Assembly: GCF_016522505.1 (NCBI RefSeq)
Contig: NZ_JAEHOH010000009.1
Coordinates: 124,001-188,000 of the forward strand
From: Leucobacter chromiisoli
Lineage (GTDB): Bacteria > Actinomycetota > Actinomycetes > Actinomycetales > Microbacteriaceae
DNA length: 64,000 nt
Direction: 5' to 3'
The notes beneath the pieces were generated by a model. It did not search any database and was not told where the DNA came from. It saw only the letters and a program-made list of their open reading frames with translations. Each line of letters opens with the position of its first letter. The stretch's first letter is position 1. A program made the position numbers and the translations under genes. Shown here in pieces: positions 25,225-34,219 of the stretch.

Positions 25225-27104
25225 GCGCGGCGGCGCGCGGAGAGCGCGAGACGCTCGACCTCGCCGCCGGTGCCGCCGAACGCCTCGACGCGGGAAATGA
25301 CGGCCCCGGCGACGCGCCCTCCTCGAGGTTCGCCGCGGCGCTCCTGCTCGAGCTGGTCGCCCGCGGTGTGCGCGACGTGGTGGTCTGCCCCGGCTCGCGC
25401 TCGCAGGCGCTGGCTCTGGCCGCCGCCGAGGCCGAGCGGGCCGGCGCGATCCGGCTCCACGTGCGCGTGGACGAGCGCTCCGCGGCGTTCTTCGCACTCG
25501 GCGTTGCACGTGAAACGGGGATGCCGGCTCCGGTCATCGTGACGAGCGGCACGGCGGTCGCGAACCTGCTCCCCGCCGCGCTCGAGGCGCACGAGGCGCG
25601 GGTCCCCATGCTGCTGCTCACCGCGGACAGACCGGCCGAGCTGCGGGGCATCCGCAGCAACCAGACCACCCGTCAGGCCGGCCTGTTCGACGACGTCGCG
25701 AGACTCTCGCTCGACGTGCCGCCGCCCGGCGACGGCGACGCCGGAGAGGCCGGCCCCGAGCACCCGTCGAAGGCGGGAGCGCTCGCCGCCGACGCCCTCG
25801 CGGCCGCTCGCGGGGTCGTGGCCGGCGCCGCGCCGGGCCCGGTGCACCTCAACCTCGCCTTCCGCGAGCCGCTGTCGGGATCCTGCGGGCCCGAGGCCGA
25901 TCTCGTCGCCGCGTTCGCCTCGCTCGCCGCCGAGCGGGATACGTCGTCGGGCGACGGGGCGGGCGCCCCCGCGGTGCAGGCCTTCGCGGGCCGCTACCTC
26001 ACCGTCCTGCCGTCAGCAGGCGACGAGTACGTGCACCGGGGCGATGCCCTCGCGGTCGTGATCGCCGGCGACGGCGCGGGCCCCGAGGCCGAGGCCTTCG
26101 CCCACGCCGCGGGCCTGCCGCTGCTCGCGGAGGTCGTGAGCGGCTCCCGATTCGGTCGCGAGGCGATCGCGGCGTACGCCACGCTGATCGACGACCCCGC
26201 GGTAGGCGGCCTGGTCGAGCGGGCGATCGTCTTCGGCCACCCGACGCTCACGCGGCAGATTCCAGCGCTGCTGCGCCGCGACGACGTCGAGGTGGTCATC
26301 ATCGACCCGCACGACGGCGAGCACTACGACCCGAGTCGCGATGCCGAGGCATTCCGATCGGCGCGCGTCGCCGAGGATCACGACCCCCGCGCCCTGCGCC
26401 GCTGGCTGGGCGCCTGGGTGGTCGCCGATCGCGAGCTGAGGAGCGAGCGATCGACGGTGCACGAACCCGATCTCGGCGCCGCGACGGCCACCGGTTACAA
26501 GGAGCGCAGCGCCTACGCCCGGGCCGAGGTCGCCGTCATGCGCGAGCCCGTGAGCCGCGAGCTGCTCGCCGAGAGCGTGTGGCGGGCGAGCTGGCCGCAT
26601 GATCGCCTGGTGCTCGCCGCCTCGCGGCTGGTCAGGGTGCTCGACAGCGTCGCGCAGCCCCGCCGCGTCGAGGTGCGTGCGAACCGCGGGCTCGGCGGCA
26701 TCGACGGCACCGTGGCCACGGCGCTCGGGATCGCTGCGGCGAGTCAGGGCCACGAGGATCCGAGCCGCGCGGCGGGAACGACGCGCGTGCTGATCGGGGA
26801 TCTCGCACTGCTGCACGACGCCGGCTCCCTGCAGCTGCCGCCCGGCGAGGAGCGTCCGCGGATCCAGCTGCTCGTCGGCAACGACCGCGGGGGCACGATC
26901 TTCGACGGGCTGGAGGTGGCGGCCTCCGCGGACCGCGACGCGTTCGAGCGGGTGATGCGCACCCCGCAGGACGTCGACCTCGAGGCGCTCGCCCGAGCCT
27001 ACGGATGGGACTATCTGCGCGTGTCCACCCGCGCGGAGCTCGAGCGGCTGCTCACGGCGCCGGTCACGGGTCCGAGCCTCGTCGAGGTGCCGCTGGCGCG
27101 GTGA
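25221..27104 (+). CDS. menD: SEPHCHC synthase
   Basis: 627 residues, thiamine-diphosphate enzyme joining isochorismate and 2-oxoglutarate. VVVCPGSRSQALALAAAEA and RVDERSAAFFALGVARETG are the N-terminal signature; TSGTAVANLLPA and RGIRSNQTTRQAGLF follow. The C-terminal ThDP site ends in VGNDRGGTIFDGLE. The first 35 residues are extra and low in conservation. Longer than the typical 560-580 residues because of loop inserts (PPPGDGDAGEAGPEHPSKAG). Confidence 0.94.
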   Translation: MSAAARGERETLDLAAGAAERLDAGNDGPGDAPSSRFAAALLLELVARGVRDVVVCPGSRSQALALAAAEAERAGAIRLHVRVDERSAAFFALGVARETGMPAPVIVTSGTAVANLLPAALEAHEARVPMLLLTADRPAELRGIRSNQTTRQAGLFDDVARLSLDVPPPGDGDAGEAGPEHPSKAGALAADALAAARGVVAGAAPGPVHLNLAFREPLSGSCGPEADLVAAFASLAAERDTSSGDGAGAPAVQAFAGRYLTVLPSAGDEYVHRGDALAVVIAGDGAGPEAEAFAHAAGLPLLAEVVSGSRFGREAIAAYATLIDDPAVGGLVERAIVFGHPTLTRQIPALLRRDDVEVVIIDPHDGEHYDPSRDAEAFRSARVAEDHDPRALRRWLGAWVVADRELRSERSTVHEPDLGAATATGYKERSAYARAEVAVMREPVSRELLAESVWRASWPHDRLVLAASRLVRVLDSVAQPRRVEVRANRGLGGIDGTVATALGIAAASQGHEDPSRAAGTTRVLIGDLALLHDAGSLQLPPGEERPRIQLLVGNDRGGTIFDGLEVAASADRDAFERVMRTPQDVDLEALARAYGWDYLRVSTRAELERLLTAPVTGPSLVEVPLAR

Positions 27105-27165
27105 GCCGTGTGCTGAGCCGGTGTGCTGAGCCGACGAGGTGAGTCGCCCCGGTGAGCCAGCCCGC
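27102..27165. repeat. 13-bp tandem repeat filling the menD-menF gap
   Basis: Five units at 27102, 27114, 27127, 27140 and 27153, each starting TGAGCCG or TGAGTCG. The first begins at the menD stop codon and the last ends at the base before the convergent menF stop. The whole spacer is repeat. Confidence 0.85.
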
Positions 27166-28455
27166 TTATGGCGCGAAGGCCTCCGTGACGGGTCGGAACT
27201 TCGAGACCGTCTCGGCGAGCTCCCGTTCCGCGTCAGATCCCGCGACGATGCCGCCCCCGGCCGTCGCCGTGATGGGCCGCACGCCGTCCCGCTCCTCGCC
27301 GAGCTGGGCGCAGCGCAGCGCGATGACCCACTCGCCGTCCCCAGCGGCGTCGATCCAGCCGACCGCCCCGGCGTAGCGCCCGCGGTCGAACGGCTCGAGC
27401 TCGGCGATCGCCGCGATCGCGTCGTTCGTGGGCGTGCCGGCCACGGCCGCCGTCGGGTGCAGCGCTCCGACGAGCTCGATGGAGGAGCTGCGCTCGTCGA
27501 GACTCGCACCGAGATCGGTCGCGAGGTGCCAGACGTTGGGCAGGCGCAGCGGGAACGGCTCCTCGCTGCTGCGGAGCTCCCGCACGTAGGGGGCGAGGGC
27601 CGTGACGACGCTCTGCACGGCGAAGGCGTGCTCGTGCTGCTCCTTGCCGCTCGTGAGCAGCTCGTCGCGTGCCCGGGCGTCGGCGGCGGGGTCGTCGGTG
27701 CGCCGCGCGCGCGTGCCCGCGAGCACGCGCGCCGACACGGCTCCGCCGGTCGAGCGGATCAGCGTCTCCGGGCTCGCCCCGATCAGCCCGTCGACGGCGA
27801 AGGTCCAGCAGTCGAGGTAGCGCTCGGCGAGGCGGGCCAGGGGCACGCGCAGATCGGCGTCGGCGTCGAGGTCGGCGCTCACCTGCCGGGAGAGCACGAT
27901 CTTCTCGATGCCGCCGCGCGCGATGCGCTCGTCGGCCTCCCTCACACCGGCGAGGTAGGCGGCGATCGCCGACGGATCGGCGTTCTCGGCGTCGGCGTCG
28001 GTGGGCAGCTCCGCTCCCCGCCACGGTCGGCGCGGCGAGGGGGCCGGGAGCTCGGGATCCGCGCCCCGCCCGGCGTCCCGCGGGGTCACCTCGGTGATCC
28101 ACGCCGCGCTCCGGTGCCGGGCGACGACGAGCCGCGGAACGACGAGCACGCTCTCGGCGGCGCTGCGGTCGTCGAAGGCGAAGGCGCCGAGCGCGACGAG
28201 GCCGGTGCCCGGCATCCGCACGGGATCATCGATCTCCGCCGCCTCGGCGATCCCACGCCAGGCAGCCGCCGCCTCCTCGAAGCGGCGGGGGCCTGCGAAG
28301 CTCAGTCGCAGCGCCTCGCCGATCCCGACCAGCCCGCGATCGCCTCTGGTCCACAGCAGGGGAGAGGCGGGATCCGCGAGTTCGATGAGCTCGGGGATCT
28401 CGCCGAGGGGTCGGGTCACCGCTCGCAGGCGGGGCACCGGGGAGACGCTCATCAC
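27166..28455 (-). CDS. menF: Isochorismate synthase
   Basis: 429 residues, chorismate-binding fold; converts chorismate to isochorismate at the head of the menaquinone branch. IEKIVLSRQV, DGLIGASPETLIRSTGG, LAGTRARRTDDP, SGKEQHEHAFAV, ELVGALHPTAAVAGTP and PITATAGGGIVAGSD match the conserved MenF/EntC blocks. The GTG at 28455 is favoured over the adjacent ATG at 28452 because TAGATT lies exactly six bases upstream. Divergent from menG. Confidence 0.93.
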   Translation of the reverse strand: MMSVSPVPRLRAVTRPLGEIPELIELADPASPLLWTRGDRGLVGIGEALRLSFAGPRRFEEAAAAWRGIAEAAEIDDPVRMPGTGLVALGAFAFDDRSAAESVLVVPRLVVARHRSAAWITEVTPRDAGRGADPELPAPSPRRPWRGAELPTDADAENADPSAIAAYLAGVREADERIARGGIEKIVLSRQVSADLDADADLRVPLARLAERYLDCWTFAVDGLIGASPETLIRSTGGAVSARVLAGTRARRTDDPAADARARDELLTSGKEQHEHAFAVQSVVTALAPYVRELRSSEEPFPLRLPNVWHLATDLGASLDERSSSIELVGALHPTAAVAGTPTNDAIAAIAELEPFDRGRYAGAVGWIDAAGDGEWVIALRCAQLGEERDGVRPITATAGGGIVAGSDAERELAETVSKFRPVTEAFAP

Positions 28456-28467
28456 CCTGACAATCTA
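28456..28467 (-). promoter_or_regulatory. menF: Leaderless -10 of menF
   Basis: Minus-strand TAGATT (complement of 28462-28467), six bases, then the GTG at 28455. Confidence 0.5.
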
Positions 28468-28556
28468 CTCTGCCCCGCATGTGAGGCCGGAGGGGAAGGG
28501 GCGCCGCCTCGGGTTCACGGCGTGATCCTCCGGGCCGGCGCCGAGGAACGACGGGC

Positions 28557-28568
28557 TAGCATGGAGGG
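28557..28568 (+). promoter_or_regulatory. menG: Leaderless -10 of menG
   Basis: TAGCAT (28557-28562), six bases, then the GTG at 28569. Confidence 0.5.
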
Positions 28569-29378
28569 GTGACCCGCCCCGATACCGCCACCAAGCTGGC
28601 CACCGACGTCTCGACGATGTTCGATGAGGTGTCTCCGCGCTACGACCTCATCAACGACGTGCTGACCGTCGGCAACGATCGCCTGTGGCGCATCGCCACG
28701 ACTCGGGCCGTCGCACCCCGCCCGGGCATGCGCATCCTGGACCTCGCCGCCGGCACCGGAACGTCCTCCGCGGCGCTGGCCGCCCACGGCGCCCACGTCA
28801 CGGCGGCGGATTTCTCCGAGGGCATGCTCGCCGAGGGCCGCAGGCGGCACGCGGGTGACCCCCTCGTCGAGTTCGTGTGGGCCGACGCCACCGAGCTGCC
28901 CTTCGAGGACGACAGCTTCGACGCGGCGACCATCTCCTACGGCCTGCGCAACGTCGGAGACCCGAAGCGCGCGCTCGCCGAGATGCGCCGCGTGGTCAAG
29001 CCGGGCGGGCGCGTGGTGGTCGCCGAGTTCTCGACGCCGCCGAGCGCGGCGATCCGGAGCCCCTACCGGCTGTACGCTCGGCACTGCCTGCCCCGTATCG
29101 CGGGAGCGATCAACCGGCATGCGGCTGAGGCCTACCGCTACCTCAACGAGTCCATCGAGGAGTGGCCCGCGCAGCAGGAGCTCGCTGCGTGGATGACCGA
29201 GGCGGGGCTCGAGCGCGTCGCGTACCGCAATCTGACGTTCGGGATCGTGGCGCTGCACCGCGGCTTCGTCCCGCACGACCGGCGGCCCGAGCCCGCGAAG
29301 CCGCGGGCGGCGTCGAGCGAGCCGGCCGAGCCGGAGTCCGAGGCCGCTGCGTCGCAGACCGCGGGGGGCGTCGAATGA
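28569..29378 (+). CDS. menG: Demethylmenaquinone methyltransferase (MenG/UbiE)
   Basis: 269 residues; last step of menaquinone synthesis. MFDEVSPRYDLINDVLTVG is the UbiE N-terminal signature. DLAAGTGTSS binds SAM, ELPFEDDSFDAATISYGLRN and RVVKPGGRVVVAEFSTP follow, and RYLNESIEEWPAQQELA is the family block near the end. A disordered 35-residue Pro/Glu/Ala tail is extra. The next gene starts within its stop (ATGA). Confidence 0.94.
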   Translation: MTRPDTATKLATDVSTMFDEVSPRYDLINDVLTVGNDRLWRIATTRAVAPRPGMRILDLAAGTGTSSAALAAHGAHVTAADFSEGMLAEGRRRHAGDPLVEFVWADATELPFEDDSFDAATISYGLRNVGDPKRALAEMRRVVKPGGRVVVAEFSTPPSAAIRSPYRLYARHCLPRIAGAINRHAAEAYRYLNESIEEWPAQQELAAWMTEAGLERVAYRNLTFGIVALHRGFVPHDRRPEPAKPRAASSEPAEPESEAAASQTAGGVE

Positions 29379-30430
29379 GCCGGCCGATCGCCGAGGACAC
29401 GGCGACACAGGCCCTGCCGATGCGCCTGTTCCGAGGTGCGCAGGATCGGCGGCACGCCAAGCGGCTGCAGGATCAGCTCGAGCTCATCGAGGCCGGGCTC
29501 ATGGAGAACCTCGAGTTCGCGTCCTCCGTCGCCGACGCTCCCGCCCGATACCTCATGGAGGCGGGCGGCAAGCGGATCCGGCCCATGCTCACCCTGCTGA
29601 CGAGCGAGCTCGGCGAGGGCCCGAACGAGATGGTGCGCCGCGCCGCGCAGGCGGTCGAGATGACGCACCTGGCGTCGCTGTACCACGACGACGTCATGGA
29701 CGACGCGAAGCTGCGGCGAGGGGTGCCCGCCGCCCAGACCGTGTGGTCGAACTCCGTCGCGATCCTCGCGGGCGATCTGCTCTTCGCGCGGGCGTCCTCG
29801 CTCGTCTCCGGCATGGGCGAAGAGGCGATCATGCTGCAGGCCCGCACCTTCGAGCGCCTCTGCCTGGGGCAGCTGCACGAGACGGTCGGGCCCCAGCCGG
29901 ACGACGAGCCGATCCCGCACTACCTGCAGGTGCTCGCCGACAAGACCGGCGCGCTGATCGCGACGGCCGCGCGGATGGGCGTGATGTTCGGCGGAGCGCC
30001 GACCACCTACGCTGACGCGGTGATGGAGTACGGCGAGCGGATCGGCGTCGCGTTCCAGCTCATCGACGACGTGATCGACCTCTCGCCGAAGGCCGACCAG
30101 ACGGGCAAGCGCGCGGGCACCGACCTGCGGGCGGGGGTGGCGACGCTGCCGCTGCTGCTGCTGCGGCAGAGCGCCGAGGGGAACTCCGCGGACGCCGCAC
30201 TGTTGGAGCGCATCGAGGACGGCGTCGCCCGCATCGCCTCCGGGGAGGATCCCGCGCTGCTGGATCCGGAGGTCGAGGCCCTGCGGGCGCACGAGGTGAC
30301 GCGCGAGACCGAGGCCACCGCCCGCCGCTGGGCCACCAACGCCGTGGCGGCGCTGGACGTGCTGCCCAAGTCGCAGGTGCACCGGGCGCTCGAGCGGATG
30401 GCCGACTCGATCGTGAACCGGGAGGGCTAG
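29375..30430 (+). CDS. Polyprenyl diphosphate synthase (menaquinone side chain)
   Basis: 351 residues, trans-isoprenyl diphosphate synthase. The first Asp-rich motif is YHDDVMDDA preceded by GGKRIRPML; the second is QLIDDVIDLS followed by GKRAGTDLRAG. Bulky residues before the first motif fit a long-chain (C35-C50) product. The overlap with menG and the neighbourhood argue that it makes the menaquinone tail. Exact chain length cannot be read from sequence. Confidence 0.9.
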   Translation: MSRPIAEDTATQALPMRLFRGAQDRRHAKRLQDQLELIEAGLMENLEFASSVADAPARYLMEAGGKRIRPMLTLLTSELGEGPNEMVRRAAQAVEMTHLASLYHDDVMDDAKLRRGVPAAQTVWSNSVAILAGDLLFARASSLVSGMGEEAIMLQARTFERLCLGQLHETVGPQPDDEPIPHYLQVLADKTGALIATAARMGVMFGGAPTTYADAVMEYGERIGVAFQLIDDVIDLSPKADQTGKRAGTDLRAGVATLPLLLLRQSAEGNSADAALLERIEDGVARIASGEDPALLDPEVEALRAHEVTRETEATARRWATNAVAALDVLPKSQVHRALERMADSIVNREG

Positions 30431-30447
30431 CGGCGCGGTCGCGCCGC
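30430..30447. terminator. GC-rich hairpin after polyprenyl synthase gene
   Basis: GCGGCGC with GCGCCGC around a GGTC tetraloop, starting at the last base of the stop codon. No T-tract follows, so intrinsic termination is uncertain. Confidence 0.4.
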
Positions 30448-30562
30448 GCGGCATCTCTGGGCGGCCCGGCGATCGCCGCGGGCCGGGCCGGATCCGACAC
30501 AGACTCCGATCACCGAGCCCCGCGGATAATACCGTTCGGGGAATGGAAGGAAAACGAAGACG

Positions 30563-31939
30563 ATGAGCAAGATGCGACTGGCGATCGTCGGCGCGGGCCC
30601 GGCCGGGATCTACGCGGCCGACCTGCTGCTGAAGCAGGAGCGGGACTTCGAGGTCGAGATCGACCTCTTCGAGCAGCTGCCGGCCCCGTACGGGCTCGTG
30701 CGCTACGGCGTCTCCCCCGATCACCCGCGCATCAAGGGCATCATCAACGCGCTGCGCGAGGTGCTCGTCAGCGGCGACATCCGCTACTTCGGCAACGTCC
30801 GGTACGGGCAGGACATCACGCTCGACGATCTCAAGAAGCACTACAACGCGGTGATCTTCTCGACCGGGGCGATCCGGGACGCCTCCCTCGACATCCCCGG
30901 CATCGACGCCGAGGGCTCCTACGGAGCCGCCGACTTCGTCAGCTGGTTCGACGGGCACCCCGACGTGCCGCGCACCTGGCCGCTCGAGGCGGAGCAGGTC
31001 GCGGTCATCGGCAACGGCAACGTGGCGCTCGACATCTCGCGCATGCTGATCAAGCACGCCGACGACCTGCTGCCGACCGAGATCCCCGACAACGTCTACG
31101 AGGGGCTGAAGCAGAACCCGATCCAGGAGCTGCACCTCTTCGGCCGTCGCGGACCGGCCTATGTGAAGTTCACGCCCCTCGAGCTGCGCGAGCTCGGAGA
31201 GGTGCGCGACGTCGATATGGTGGTGGACGAGCGCGACTTCGATCTCGACGACCCCTACGTCGAGGAGACCCTGCTGAAGAACAAGCAGGTGCTCGTGATG
31301 ACGCGCGTCATGAACAAGTGGCGCGAGGAGCAGCGGGCGAGGGAGGCCGGCGAGGCGCCGCCCGCGTCGCGCCGGCTGCACATGCACTTCTGGTCGAAGC
31401 CGGTCGAGGTGATGACCGAGAACGGCCGCGTCACGGGGATCAGGATCGAGCGCACCGCCCCCGACGGCCAGGGCGGCGTCGTCGACACCGGCGAGTTCGA
31501 GGTGGTGCCGGTGCAGGCGCTCTACCGTGCGATCGGCTACTTCGGCTCGCCGCTCGACGAGATCCCGTTCGACGAGGCCCGGGGCGTGATCCCGAACGAG
31601 GCCGGGCGGGTGATCGGGGCCGACGGGCGGCAGATCCCGGGCGTCTACGCGACGGGCTGGATCAAGCGCGGCCCCGTGGGCCTCATCGGGCACACGAAGT
31701 CGGACGCGATGGAGACGCTCGAGTGCCTGCTCGAGGACCGTGACGGCTGGTGGACGCCGGAGATCCCCGAGGTGGAGGCGATCCCGGCGCTGCTGTCGGA
31801 GCGGAACGTGCCCTACACGACGATCGAGGGCTGGCAGCGGCTCGACGAGCACGAGCTCTCGCTCGGCGAGACCGCGGGGCGCACTCGGGTCAAGGTCGTG
31901 CCCCGCGAGGAGATGACGCGCATCTCCCGCGGCGAGTAG
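30563..31939 (+). CDS. fprA: Ferredoxin/adrenodoxin-type NADP reductase (FprA-like)
   Basis: 458 residues. FAD site IVGAGPAGIYAADLLL; then LPAPYGLVRYGVSPDHPRIK, typical of adrenodoxin-reductase-like FprA; NADPH site VAVIGNGNVALDISRML; and a C-terminal ATGWIKRGPVGLIGHTKSDA. It passes electrons from NADPH to ferredoxin, for example for cytochromes P450 or oxygenases. Start supported by GGAAGGAAAA; a GATAAT box at 30525-30530 is a candidate -10. No ferredoxin gene is adjacent. Confidence 0.93.
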   Translation: MSKMRLAIVGAGPAGIYAADLLLKQERDFEVEIDLFEQLPAPYGLVRYGVSPDHPRIKGIINALREVLVSGDIRYFGNVRYGQDITLDDLKKHYNAVIFSTGAIRDASLDIPGIDAEGSYGAADFVSWFDGHPDVPRTWPLEAEQVAVIGNGNVALDISRMLIKHADDLLPTEIPDNVYEGLKQNPIQELHLFGRRGPAYVKFTPLELRELGEVRDVDMVVDERDFDLDDPYVEETLLKNKQVLVMTRVMNKWREEQRAREAGEAPPASRRLHMHFWSKPVEVMTENGRVTGIRIERTAPDGQGGVVDTGEFEVVPVQALYRAIGYFGSPLDEIPFDEARGVIPNEAGRVIGADGRQIPGVYATGWIKRGPVGLIGHTKSDAMETLECLLEDRDGWWTPEIPEVEAIPALLSERNVPYTTIEGWQRLDEHELSLGETAGRTRVKVVPREEMTRISRGE

Positions 31940-32012
31940 CGGGAGCCCGGCTGAGCGCCGGGAACTCTGGCGCAGTCGATGCCGGGTGGCCTGACGGACC
32001 GGGAAGCATATC

Positions 32013-32070
32013 TCAGCTCGTCAGTTGTGTACCCGAAATCGTGATTTCAGGTACACAACTGACGAGCTGA
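32013..32070. repeat. 58-bp palindrome (family A), right of fprA and sir2 ends
   Basis: Near-perfect inverted repeat with arms beginning TCAGCTCGTCAGTTGTGTAC and centre GAAATCGTGATTTC, with one G/T-type mismatch. It lies between the convergent fprA and sir2 stop codons. It matches the 33069 palindrome at all but two positions. Confidence 0.95.
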
Positions 32071-32080
32071 AGCGCTCCTC

Positions 32081-32992
32081 TCATACCCCCGCACCCAGGC
32101 GATCGGCGAGAGCGGCGAGCGTCTCGCTCGTGCCCGCGTCGAGCCGCAGCGCGGCGCGGCGATCGGCCGCGGTGGGCCCGCGGTTGATCACGGCGATCGG
32201 GATCCCGCGCCGCTCGGCCCGGTGGACGAGCCGCATGCCGGTGTTCACCGCGAGCGAGGATCCCGCGATCACCAGGGCGCCCGCTCCAGCGACGAGATCG
32301 GCGGCGGTCGAGAACACAGAGGACGGCACGAACTCCCCGAAGTAGACCACGTCGGGTCGCAGCAGGCCGCCGCACGCGGGGCACCGCGGCACTCGCACGC
32401 CCGAGATCTCGGTGACGATCGCGTCGCCGTCGGGGGCGACCTCCGCGTCCGCGTGGCGCGCCGCGAAGCCGGGGTTGAGGTCGTCGAACCAGCCGAGCAC
32501 CTCGGCGCGCGACCACCGCCGGTCGCAGTCGACGCAGCGGATCGTGCCGCCGTTGCCGTGCAGCTCGACGACGGTGCGGGATCCCGCGCGGGAGTGCAGG
32601 TCGTCGACGTTCTGCGTCACGATGCCGTTCAGGAACCCCGCGAGTTCGAGCCGCGCGGCTGCGAAGTGGCCGGCATTGGGCTCGACGCCGGAGGCGCGGA
32701 CCGATCCGATCCGCGCGCCCGCCCAGAACCTGCGGCGATAGTCCTCGTCCTGCATGAACTGGGCGATGCTCATGGGCGTCCGAGGCGGACTGCCCTCGCC
32801 GCGGTAGTCGGGGATACCCGAGTCGGTGCTGACCCCGGCGCCCGTGAGCAGCGCTACCGGGCCCGCCTCGAACAGTGCGGCGAGGCGGTCGATTCCCGCC
32901 TCGACCGCCTCGCCGTGATCTGCGGGCCGGCCGGGGTGCGGTGCCGCCCGCAGCACCCTGGCGCCGCTCGCCGCCGTCTCTTCTCTCATCAC
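32081..32992 (-). CDS. NAD-dependent protein deacylase (sirtuin)
   Basis: 303 residues, Sir2 family. LLTGAGVSTDSGIPDYRG binds NAD, TQNVDDLHSRAG and ELHGNGG hold the catalytic His, and RCVDC with RCPACGG form the four-cysteine zinc site. PDVVYFGEFVP and IAGSSLAVNTG are later family blocks. The roughly 35-residue N-terminal extension is not conserved. The GTG at 32992 is six bases after TACGGT. The gene is bracketed by two nearly identical palindromes. Confidence 0.92.
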   Translation of the reverse strand: MMREETAASGARVLRAAPHPGRPADHGEAVEAGIDRLAALFEAGPVALLTGAGVSTDSGIPDYRGEGSPPRTPMSIAQFMQDEDYRRRFWAGARIGSVRASGVEPNAGHFAAARLELAGFLNGIVTQNVDDLHSRAGSRTVVELHGNGGTIRCVDCDRRWSRAEVLGWFDDLNPGFAARHADAEVAPDGDAIVTEISGVRVPRCPACGGLLRPDVVYFGEFVPSSVFSTAADLVAGAGALVIAGSSLAVNTGMRLVHRAERRGIPIAVINRGPTAADRRAALRLDAGTSETLAALADRLGAGV

Positions 32993-33004
32993 CCCACTAC
33001 CGTA
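32993..33004 (-). promoter_or_regulatory. Leaderless -10 of sir2
   Basis: Minus-strand TACGGT (complement of 32999-33004), six bases, then the GTG at 32992. Confidence 0.4.
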
Positions 33005-33068
33005 GCCCCGGAAGGCGTATCGGTCCCGCCGCTGTCAGCGAACGGGGCGCGGGATTCCGAGCGCGACC

Positions 33069-33126
33069 TCAGCTCGTCAGTTGTGTACCCGAAATCGCGA
33101 TTTCGGGTACACAACTGACGAGCTGA
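33069..33126. repeat. 58-bp perfect palindrome (family A)
   Basis: Perfectly self-complementary over 58 bp, centre AAATCGCGATTT, arms TCAGCTCGTCAGTTGTGTAC. It follows the stop codon of the dioxygenase gene and lies upstream of the sir2 promoter. Both this copy and the 32013 copy are followed by AGCGCTCC. Confidence 0.97.
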
Positions 33127-33177
33127 AGCGCTCCCCGAGAAATCCCGACTGACGCCGCTCGGGGGCACGGGGCGCCC

Positions 33178-34068
33178 TCAGCTGTTGTCGGCCGTGCTGA
33201 TCTGGCGCTGGGTCGTGGGCTTCTGCGAGCTGCCGCCCCACATGTCGATCGCGCCGAACATGGTCGGATCGAAGGTGCGGGGAACCCAGGCGTCGTCGTC
33301 GTGGATGAGGCGCACGTTCCAGGAGTACTCGTAGGTGAGCCCCTCGGGGCCCTTGAAGTAGAGGAAGACCGCACCCGATTGCGGGTGTCGCCCGGGGCCC
33401 TGCTCGATCTCGACGCCGTGCTCCTTCAGGAAGTTCCAGTTGCGGAAGATCGCGTCGATCTCGTCGACCTGGAAGTTCATGTGGCAGAGCCCCGGCTCGT
33501 CGCCCTGGAAGACGGCCAGCGTGTGGTGCACGGGATTGAACCGCATGAGCGCCGCGGAGTTCTGCACCCAGTCCGACACCTTGATGTTGAAGTTCTCGGT
33601 CCAGAAGTCGGCGGCCTCGTAGATGTCGGCGGCGTCGACGCAGATGTGCCCGAACTCGGTGATGCCGCTCGACGCGCGGGTGAGCTCCAGGAACGACGGA
33701 TCCTGCAGCTGCCCGATCACCAGGTCGAACCGGTTGCCCCAGGGGTCGTCGAACGCGATGAAGTCCTCGACCCGGCGACTGCGCGCCTCCTCGGGCGTGC
33801 CTCGGTGCACCTCGATGCCGATGGATTCGAGGTGCTCGGCGGCCTGCTTCAGGGCGTGCTTGTCGCGCAGCACGAGCCCGCTCGAGAGCACGCCGCTCTC
33901 GCCCTCGACGAATGCGAGGCAGTGGTGCCGGTGATCCGCGCGCAGATAGTGGACGCCGTCGACCTCCCCCTGGTACTTCAGGCCGACGATGTCCCTGGCG
34001 AAGCCGACCGCGCCCTCGATGTCGGCGGCGCCGCTGCGCACGTAGGCGATGTCGATGATCTCGATCAT
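33178..34068 (-). CDS. VOC-family extradiol (catechol 2,3-) dioxygenase
   Basis: 296 residues in two VOC halves. Likely Fe(II) ligands of the C-terminal half are His in TEFGHICVDA and NPVHHTLAVFQG and Glu in LTYEYSWNV, followed by PRTFDP, all as in type I extradiol dioxygenases. It cleaves a catechol-like ring next to the diol. AGGAG precedes the ATG. It is separated from the main catabolic operon by pyrE and iclR. It may serve a second substrate or a side branch. Confidence 0.87.
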   Translation of the reverse strand: MIEIIDIAYVRSGAADIEGAVGFARDIVGLKYQGEVDGVHYLRADHRHHCLAFVEGESGVLSSGLVLRDKHALKQAAEHLESIGIEVHRGTPEEARSRRVEDFIAFDDPWGNRFDLVIGQLQDPSFLELTRASSGITEFGHICVDAADIYEAADFWTENFNIKVSDWVQNSAALMRFNPVHHTLAVFQGDEPGLCHMNFQVDEIDAIFRNWNFLKEHGVEIEQGPGRHPQSGAVFLYFKGPEGLTYEYSWNVRLIHDDDAWVPRTFDPTMFGAIDMWGGSSQKPTTQRQISTADNS

Positions 34069-34154
34069 GGTGTGTCTCCTCGTTTCTGCGATGCGGCGTC
34101 CGTCGGCGCATCGCGGGTCGCTCCGCTGCGATCACCCTTCCAGAATACCTATAT

Positions 34155-34168
34155 CCATACATATATGG
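34155..34168. promoter_or_regulatory. AT-rich dyad upstream of extradiol dioxygenase
   Basis: CCATACATATATGG (CCATA, 4 bp, TATGG) lies about 90 bp upstream of the dioxygenase start. Its layout (14 bp, TACAT-N-TATG core) resembles the dyad beside the PadR gene at 47807. Confidence 0.4.
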
Positions 34169-34207
34169 CAAGCAATGTCAGGCCCCCGCTCGCACTCACC
34201 GGCGGGA

Positions 34208-34219
34208 TAGGATCGGATC
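34208..34219 (+). promoter_or_regulatory. pyrE: Leaderless -10 of pyrE
   Basis: TAGGAT (34208-34213), six bases, then the ATG at 34220. Confidence 0.5.

Noticed and set aside
29138..31852. Long antisense frame opposite menG, polyprenyl synthase and fprA
   Set aside because: Same shadow composition; the sense-strand genes carry clear catalytic motifs.
32013..33126. Composite transposon or insertion sequence around sir2
   Set aside because: The flanking elements are palindromes rather than inverted or direct transposon ends, there is no transposase and no target duplication is evident.
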